Source: Actinobacillus delphinicola (lineage in GTDB: Bacteria > Pseudomonadota > Gammaproteobacteria > Enterobacterales > Pasteurellaceae). From it: a stretch of 64,000 bases of DNA. The notes below the pieces were generated by a model. That model made no database searches, had not been told where the DNA came from, and saw nothing but the letters and a program-made list of their open reading frames with translations. Position 1 is the stretch's first letter. Each line of letters starts with the position of its first letter. Position numbers and translations under genes: made by a program. This document shows positions 58,906-64,000 of the stretch, piece by piece. The stretch spans positions 1,364,001 through 1,428,000 of the forward strand of contig NZ_LR134510.1 of the NCBI RefSeq assembly GCF_900638385.1, written 5' to 3'.

Positions 58906-59343
58906 TTATTTCACGATACGTAAGAAACTATTATCTTTAGCTTTTTTCGCTTTTGGCTTATCTACGGCTTCTTCAAAAGATTGTGGTTGATTTTCTGGTT
59001 CACGATTGAGTTCAGCGTAAATATCTTCGGGTTCGAACATCACACCTTCACCATTTTCACGAGCATAAATCGCAACGGCTGCCCCCATTGGGACATGGAC
59101 GTGGCGAGTTACCCCTTGGAAGCGAGCATTAAAGGAAACCGCATCATCGTTAATTAGGAGATCTCCCGTTGCTTGCATAGAAATATTTAGGATAATTTGC
59201 CCATCTTGAACGTATTCTTCAGGGACTTCTGTACCGTAATAATTCGCATCAACCACAAGGTATGGGGTAAGATCATTATCCGAAATCCAATCATAATAAG
59301 CTCTTAATAGATAAGAGCGTTTTGCAGATAATTTTTTACTCAT
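58906..59343 (-). CDS. sspB: Stringent starvation protein B, ClpXP adaptor
   Basis: A 145-residue adaptor that delivers ssrA-tagged and other substrates to ClpXP. The N-terminal substrate-binding domain (RSYLLRAYYDWISDNDLTPY, then LLINDDAVSFNARFQG) is followed by a flexible acidic/proline linker and a C-terminal LRIVK motif that docks on ClpX. It is 8 bp after sspA in one operon. Confidence 0.95.
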   Translation of the reverse strand: MSKKLSAKRSYLLRAYYDWISDNDLTPYLVVDANYYGTEVPEEYVQDGQIILNISMQATGDLLINDDAVSFNARFQGVTRHVHVPMGAAVAIYARENGEGVMFEPEDIYAELNREPENQPQSFEEAVDKPKAKKAKDNSFLRIVK

Positions 59344-59351
59344 AGGGAAAC

Positions 59352-59987
59352 CTATTTTTCTTCCATAAAGTTTTTAGGCGTAACGCAATTAATGGATTCT
59401 TGGAATGATTCACGACTGAATACACGATCCATATAGGCTTTTACGGCTTTACTTCCAGCGCCCGTAAATTCTACGCCAAGATTTTGCATTTTCCACAATA
59501 ATGGAGCAATGTAGCAATCTACTAGGCTAAATTCTTCACTCATGAAATAAGGAGTGAAATGAGCTGAAATCGCAAGGAATTGTTCTTTTAAGAATTTTAA
59601 TGCACGGGCACGTTCGGTTTCAGTTTTTCCAAATTCTGCAACTTTAATATATTGATACCAACTTTCTTGGATATCATGCATAAGTTGGCGTTTTTGCGCA
59701 CGTTCCACAGGGAATACCGGCATAAGTGGTGGGTGTGGAAAACGTTCGTCTAAATATTCTAAAATAATGTGTGGTGTACGGATAACAAGGTTACGATCCA
59801 TTAATGTAGGAACGGTCCCTTTTGAATTGACTTCCATTAAATGCTCATTGATTGTACCAGGTACAATCGTTTCAATTTCGTAAGCTGCACCTTTTTCGGC
59901 GAGTACAAAACGAACTTGGTGACAATAAATGTCATCATTGTTTGAAAATAAGGTCATCACTGATCTTTTGTTAGCAGCACTGGTCAT
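59352..59987 (-). CDS. sspA: Stringent starvation protein A
   Basis: A 211-residue GST-fold protein that binds RNA polymerase. The RNAP/sigma-70-contacting patch PHP is at residues 84-86 (ERFPHPPLMP), exactly as in E. coli SspA. The start is the ATG with GGAGG upstream. An in-frame TTG six codons earlier is not used. First gene of sspAB. Confidence 0.95.
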   Translation of the reverse strand: MTSAANKRSVMTLFSNNDDIYCHQVRFVLAEKGAAYEIETIVPGTINEHLMEVNSKGTVPTLMDRNLVIRTPHIILEYLDERFPHPPLMPVFPVERAQKRQLMHDIQESWYQYIKVAEFGKTETERARALKFLKEQFLAISAHFTPYFMSEEFSLVDCYIAPLLWKMQNLGVEFTGAGSKAVKAYMDRVFSRESFQESINCVTPKNFMEEK

Positions 59988-60098
59988 CTTTTCCTCCGAC
60001 GACAAAACAAATAATATAAAAAGGATTACATTTTAGCACAAAATATTTATAAACGGGCAATCTTCTCATTGAATCTAATGGTCAAAGACGACTTTATT

Positions 60099-60578
60099 CT
60101 ATTGGATAGCCTTCATCGTATGGTTTATAAACTTTTTTCGTAATTCGCCCACGCTTTCACCTGTAGGTAATACAAGTGCAGGGGCAATATCAAAAAGGGG
60201 AATAATCACGAACTCACGCTCACACATTGCATAGTGTGGAACAGTAAGGCGTGGTGTTTTTATGATATCGTTATCAAAAAGTAGGATGTCTAGGTCTAAT
60301 GTACGTTCTCCCCAATGACGAAGACGGATACGCCCTTGTTGATTTTCGATAGATTGTAATATATCTAAAAGCTCTACAGCCGATAAGGGAGTTTCTAACA
60401 ATGCAACGGCATTGATGAAGTCAGGCTGATCTTGTGGTCCGAGTGGCGAGCTTTGATAAAATGGGCTGGTTTTTTTTACTGTAACCTGTGGCAACTCGGC
60501 AAGCGTAGAGAGTGCTTTTTCGAGTTGCGCAACAGGTGATTGTAAATTACTACCAAGTGCAATATAAACTTGATGCAT
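60099..60578 (-). CDS. folK: HPPK, 2-amino-4-hydroxy-6-hydroxymethyldihydropteridine pyrophosphokinase
   Basis: A 159-residue folate enzyme. It has YIALGSNLQSPVAQLEKAL, SPLGPQDQPDFINAVA and the signature RLRHWGERTLDLDILLFDND, where the Asp pair binds magnesium. It transfers pyrophosphate from ATP to the pterin. Its ATG overlaps the pcnB stop (TAATG), so it is translationally coupled to pcnB. Confidence 0.96.
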   Translation of the reverse strand: MHQVYIALGSNLQSPVAQLEKALSTLAELPQVTVKKTSPFYQSSPLGPQDQPDFINAVALLETPLSAVELLDILQSIENQQGRIRLRHWGERTLDLDILLFDNDIIKTPRLTVPHYAMCEREFVIIPLFDIAPALVLPTGESVGELRKKFINHTMKAIQ

Positions 60579-62056
60579 TAATTTACCTGCTTATTCGGTT
60601 TATTGGTAGCCGATTTTCTACGTTGAGAATGGCGACGACGACGGAACGGTTTTTTCTCACCAGAATGCGCTTTTCCTTTGCTTCGTTGTTGGCGTTGTAA
60701 AAGTTGAGTGCGTTGAGACTCATTACTTTGTTGATACTCATACCACCACGTTGCTAACTCAATGCTTTCGCCACCTTCAATTTCAGCACGCATTGCTAAT
60801 AAGTCATAAGCGGCTCGGAATTTTGGATGTTCAAAAGTTCGTGTCGGTGCTTTTCCTTGGCGCTTCATAAGTTGTAATTGCAAGATCCAAATATCACGAA
60901 TTACTGAAGTATGGCGACGTGGCGCAGCAAGACGCTTACAAAATGTATCTAAAATATCATTACTCGCAAGGTTATAGGCATCATGATTATTTAATCCACC
61001 TTCATTTTTAAGTATTTCTACTTTTTCACGTAATGGATACCAGAAAAAAGTAGCAAACAGGAAAGCAGGATTGATTGCTAAATTATCAGCGATACGCTCA
61101 TCCGTAGATGATAAGGCACGCTCTATCATATGTTGTGTATCATTATCCCCACGTTCTGTGAAAAAAGGCATGAGCGACGGGAAAAGTTGCTCAAATAATC
61201 CATATTTTCGCATAAGACGATAAGATTTTACGCCATGTCCAGATTGTAAAAGTTTAAGACTTTCATCATAAAGACGGGCAGGGGGGATATCTTGCAATAG
61301 ATGGGCAAGTCGTCTTATTGGTGTTTCACTAGGTGAATCAAGGAACATGTCCAATTTTGCCATAAAACGAATTGCCCGTAGCATACGTACAGGATCTTCT
61401 TGGTAGCGAATTTCTGGATTACCGATAAGGCGTAATTTACCATTACGTAAATCTTCTAAGCCATTGAAAAAATCGTAAAGTTTGTGTTTATTCGGATCGT
61501 AATAGAAAGAATTAACCGTAAAATCTCGACGTGCAGCATCTTGTGACATGTTACCGTAAACATTATCACGTAGAAGCATACCAGAGGCGCTTTGGCGTGA
61601 CTGGTTATCATTATGTTTTGGCTGGTGATCGGCACGGAAGGTTGCGACTTCAATGAAATCACGTCCAAACATAATGTGTGCTAAGCGGAAACGTTTTCCG
61701 ACGAGACGACATTGACGTTGGAAAATATGACGAATTTGTTCTGGACGTGCGTTTGTTGCAACATCAAAATCTTTTGGTTTTTTATTTTGTAAAATATCAC
61801 GTAAACATCCCCCAACGATGTAAGCTTCAAAGCCATTTGCTTGAAGTTTATCGACAATTTGTAAGGCATGTTTATGAATCTTATCTGGATAGATGCCGTA
61901 CTGTCTTGCATCATGGATATGTGCAGATTTAGAACGCTGATTATGGCGAGGTTTTTGTTCCATTTCATTTGGTGAAACAGAGATATTTACCTCATCTTTT
62001 TGGGCGTGAGTCGCATCTGATTTTTTAGTCCAGAATTTTTTTATAAAAGTGAAAAT
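60578..62056 (-). CDS. pcnB: Poly(A) polymerase I, probable AUU start
   Basis: A 492-residue nucleotidyltransferase that adds 3' poly(A) tails promoting RNA decay. It has GGCLRDILQNKKPKDFDVAT, LVGKRFRLAHIMFG and RRDFTVNSFYYD, with an Arg/Lys-rich C-terminus. No ATG precedes the conserved N-terminus. A TTG at 62089 lies in the dksA terminator tail. The best start is ATT at 62056-62054, with GGGAG (62067-62063) six bases upstream. It is followed by TTCACT, which aligns with E. coli PcnB FTR..., a gene known to start at AUU. A Met 32 codons later would lose conserved residues. Confidence 0.85.
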   Translation of the reverse strand: MFTFIKKFWTKKSDATHAQKDEVNISVSPNEMEQKPRHNQRSKSAHIHDARQYGIYPDKIHKHALQIVDKLQANGFEAYIVGGCLRDILQNKKPKDFDVATNARPEQIRHIFQRQCRLVGKRFRLAHIMFGRDFIEVATFRADHQPKHNDNQSRQSASGMLLRDNVYGNMSQDAARRDFTVNSFYYDPNKHKLYDFFNGLEDLRNGKLRLIGNPEIRYQEDPVRMLRAIRFMAKLDMFLDSPSETPIRRLAHLLQDIPPARLYDESLKLLQSGHGVKSYRLMRKYGLFEQLFPSLMPFFTERGDNDTQHMIERALSSTDERIADNLAINPAFLFATFFWYPLREKVEILKNEGGLNNHDAYNLASNDILDTFCKRLAAPRRHTSVIRDIWILQLQLMKRQGKAPTRTFEHPKFRAAYDLLAMRAEIEGGESIELATWWYEYQQSNESQRTQLLQRQQRSKGKAHSGEKKPFRRRRHSQRRKSATNKPNKQVN

Positions 62057-62082
62057 AATTTGCTCCCAACTACTCGCTAAAA

Positions 62083-62110
62083 ATAACAAAAGGGACGTTT
62101 TTCACGTCCC
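62083..62110 (-). terminator. Intrinsic terminator after dksA
   Basis: GGGACGT (62110-62104 on the minus strand) and ACGTCCC (62098-62092) with a GAAAA-type loop, then TTTTGTTATTTTT. It is 23 bp after the dksA stop and only about 30 bp before pcnB, so pcnB probably depends on readthrough from dksA or on an unrecognised promoter. Confidence 0.88.
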
Positions 62111-62133
62111 ACTTTTTCATCTTTACTGGGTGA

Positions 62134-62577
62134 TTATGCCATCATTTGTTTTTCACGGATTTCAGCTAATGTTTTGCAATCAATGCATAGATCAGCTGTC
62201 GGGCGTGCTTCTAAACGGCGTAAGCCAATTTCTTCCCCGCATGAATCGCAGTAACCGAAATCTTCATCACGATCTAATTTTTGTAGCGTGCGTTCAATTT
62301 TTTTCAGTAACTTGCGTTCACGATCACGAGTACGTAACTCTAGGCTGAATTCTTCTTCCTGAGTTGCACGATCTGATGGATCAGCAAAGTTTGCGGCGTC
62401 ATCCTGCATACGGTCCATAGTACGATTGCTTTCGGTACAAATCTGTGTATGCCACGCTTGTAGAATTTTTTTAAAGTGTTGAAGCTGTTCTTCACTCATG
62501 TATTCTTCGCCTTTTTTCATGCTGTAAGGTTCGACTCCAGCTAAAGAAAGCAAACTTAAGGATGATTTCTTCATCAT
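62134..62577 (-). CDS. dksA: RNA polymerase-binding transcription factor DksA
   Basis: A 147-residue secondary-channel factor that works with ppGpp. The coiled-coil tip has the DxxDxA motif (FADPSDRAT) and the zinc finger is [12 protein letters not shown]...CIDC. The start is one of two adjacent ATGs (62577 or 62574), five or eight bases after AGGAG. An in-frame TTG upstream is not convincing. It is divergent from comEC. Confidence 0.95.
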   Translation of the reverse strand: MMKKSSLSLLSLAGVEPYSMKKGEEYMSEEQLQHFKKILQAWHTQICTESNRTMDRMQDDAANFADPSDRATQEEEFSLELRTRDRERKLLKKIERTLQKLDRDEDFGYCDSCGEEIGLRRLEARPTADLCIDCKTLAEIREKQMMA

Positions 62578-62705
62578 CTCTACTCCTAACAAAAAAATAA
62601 TTATTCCAAAAATAAACTTAATGGGGGAATCTAAGGGTCGATATAAATAACAGAAGTTTTTTAAATAAGCAAATAAAAATAACTGTTTTTTCGTAACAAA
62701 TTGAA

Positions 62706-62727
62706 TATTTGTGAACTTGATCGAAAG
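62706..62727 (+). promoter_or_regulatory. Candidate CRP-S (competence) site upstream of comEC
   Basis: TGTGA-ACTTGA-TCGAA at 62710-62725. The left half is a perfect CRP half-site; the right half is one change away from TCGCA, the CRP-S form that needs Sxy. rec-2/comEC of H. influenzae is part of the CRP-S competence regulon. Single-site match, so moderate. Confidence 0.45.
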
Positions 62728-62789
62728 AAGAAAAATAATAAAAAGCAGATTTCATTAAATAACCCAATAGTATTAGATGGAGTTCTGTG

Positions 62790-64000
62790 ATGAAAATTCA
62801 AAATTATTTTTTAATTCTTATTGGAAAAATTATTTTTATAATTGCGACATTATTTTTACTTTTACCGCTAAATTTTTTAAAAATTTGGCAAGGGACGATT
62901 TTTGTTCTATGCTTTTTGATTCTCGTACTAAAATTATTCAAATTTTCTTTTAAAAGTTCTCTTATCGTTATAAGTATTATTGCGATAGTGGGGTATTTTC
63001 AGCTCAATTTTCTGCACTATCAACAATTAGCTACTGCCAATCAATATTTACCTACTAAAATTACGACATCCTTTCAAATCAACAGGTTACTAAAACAAGG
63101 AGAATATTGCTCTATTATTGCTTCCCTTAGATTACCGACAAATCCGAGTAAACAGCGGATTTATCTTGTATGGAAAGGAAGTAGCATTCCTCAGCTTGAT
63201 GATGTTTGGCAAGGCGAATTGCATTTGCACCCTTTGACTAGCCGTTTAAATTTTCGGAGCTTTGATAAACAAAAATGGTTTTTCTCACAAGGGATAACGG
63301 CTTATGGCTATGTAACAAAATTAAAGAAATTGGGGGCACATCCTACATTACGTACACAATGGCTGGCAAAAACATGGCAACATACACAGGAAATGGCACA
63401 ACAGGGACTTTTGCTTGCCCTAGCATTTGGTGAGCGAGCATGGTTGAGCTCTCAAGTTACTCAAGTTTATCAACAAACTAATACGGCACATCTCATAGCA
63501 ATTTCTGGTCTGCATGTCGGTCTTGTTTTTTTATTAGGATTTTACTTAACTCGGCTTGTTCAGTATGTCTTCCCTGTCATTCTAAGAATCGGATTAGCGG
63601 ACTGGATAGGTTTATTTTTCGCCATAATTTATGCCTATTTAGCAGGTTTTTCTATTCCAACATTGAGAGCATTGCTTGCACTTTTTGCCGTCATTTTTAT
63701 TCGTTCGCAAAGGCTATGCTTGACCAAATGGCAATATTTTTGGTTGGTGGTGGTAATATTACTCTGCTGCGATCCTAAAACGGTTTTATCTGAAAGTTTT
63801 TGGTTATCATTCGCTGCTGTGCTGAGCTTATTGATTTGGTATCAGTTTATACCGCTTTTTTTATGGGAATGGCGAGGGAAACCGCTTACACAAACAAAAT
63901 TAAAATGGTTTATTGGTCTAATCCATTTGCAAATAGGTTTGTTATGGCTTTTAACCCCTTGGCAACTTTTCTTTTTTAATGGAATTTCATTGAGCAGTTT
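62790..64000 (+). CDS. comEC: ComEC/Rec2 DNA-uptake channel (partial, N-terminal part)
   Basis: The reading frame is open from ATG 62790 to the end of the window (403 codons). GGAG is seven bases upstream. The N-terminus has three membrane helices, then a soluble OB-like domain, then the Competence-domain motif HLIAISGLHVGLVFLLGF and further helices (SFWLSFAAVLSLLIW). This is the inner-membrane channel through which single-stranded DNA enters during natural transformation. It is next to dksA-pcnB-folK, as rec-2 is in H. influenzae. The C-terminal part lies outside. Confidence 0.9.
   Translation, partial: MKIQNYFLILIGKIIFIIATLFLLLPLNFLKIWQGTIFVLCFLILVLKLFKFSFKSSLIVISIIAIVGYFQLNFLHYQQLATANQYLPTKITTSFQINRLLKQGEYCSIIASLRLPTNPSKQRIYLVWKGSSIPQLDDVWQGELHLHPLTSRLNFRSFDKQKWFFSQGITAYGYVTKLKKLGAHPTLRTQWLAKTWQHTQEMAQQGLLLALAFGERAWLSSQVTQVYQQTNTAHLIAISGLHVGLVFLLGFYLTRLVQYVFPVILRIGLADWIGLFFAIIYAYLAGFSIPTLRALLALFAVIFIRSQRLCLTKWQYFWLVVVILLCCDPKTVLSESFWLSFAAVLSLLIWYQFIPLFLWEWRGKPLTQTKLKWFIGLIHLQIGLLWLLTPWQLFFFNGISLSS

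Noticed and set aside
62057-62089. TTG at 62089 as the pcnB start
   Set aside because: It lies in the T-rich tail of the dksA terminator, has no Shine-Dalgarno, and would add residues not seen in E. coli PcnB.

Overview
The window comes from a member of the Pasteurellaceae. The gene order (mlaCB-ibaG-murA; znuCB next to a divergent mepM; gnd-pgl-zwf-cysQ; the rpsL-rpsG-fusA-tuf str operon; dksA-pcnB-folK beside comEC/rec2), two exact copies of the Haemophilus-type uptake word AAGTGCGGT, and the protein sequences all point to the Haemophilus/Pasteurella group. The species cannot be named from the sequence alone.

Layout. 1-2728: end of the Mla phospholipid-transport operon (mlaD tail, mlaC, mlaB), ibaG and murA, closed by a strong terminator. 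3096-14886: an extremely AT-rich, same-strand, tightly packed surface-polysaccharide operon. It holds the Neu5Ac pathway (neuD, neuB, neuA fused to an SGNH esterase-like domain, neuC), one GT-B glycosyltransferase, a Wzy-like membrane protein, a MurJ/MviN-type flippase, an HpcH/HpaI aldolase, a PglC-like initiating transferase, an ATP-grasp ligase and a UDP-sugar 4,6-dehydratase whose 3' half has host-like composition. 14948-19463: host-like rfbB interrupted on both sides by AT-rich cargo, namely a putative AbiC-family membrane protein, a pentapeptide-like membrane protein and a small duplicated protein. 19585-22197: hinT, nagZ, rlmC. 22717-35775: one 4352-residue trimeric autotransporter adhesin, a fifth of the window. 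35986-39235: mepM and divergent znuCB. 39451-46315 (minus): gnd, pgl, zwf, cysQ and an OPT transporter. 46493-52400: hslR, hslO and the str operon. 52401-53263: a non-coding stretch with two 364-bp-offset structured modules. 53264-58738 (minus): a TPP-riboswitch-controlled thiamine salvage operon. 58906-62577 (minus): sspB-sspA, folK-pcnB and dksA. 62790-end: comEC/rec2, cut by the window edge.

How the genes work together. The glycan locus can make CMP-Neu5Ac from UDP-GlcNAc and has an initiating transferase, flippase and polymerase, so it looks like a Wzx/Wzy-type sialylated O-antigen or capsule-like glycan with an unusually small glycosyltransferase set. It also contains an aldolase/ATP-grasp pair that could build a non-sugar substituent. 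The thiamine operon imports and salvages HMP and thiazole moieties rather than making them de novo.

Less expected signals: (i) a family of about 40-bp palindromes placed after stop codons, oriented so that the arm mismatch becomes a G.U wobble in the upstream gene's transcript, and bracketing the AbiC cassette; (ii) twin structured repeats after tuf with compensatory base changes; (iii) a perfect 10-bp hairpin that buries the hinT ribosome-binding site; (iv) an apparent AUU start codon for pcnB, as known for E. coli pcnB; (v) a mosaic breakpoint inside the dehydratase gene; (vi) very C-rich, G-poor 3' ends of two genes that look like Rho-loading sites.
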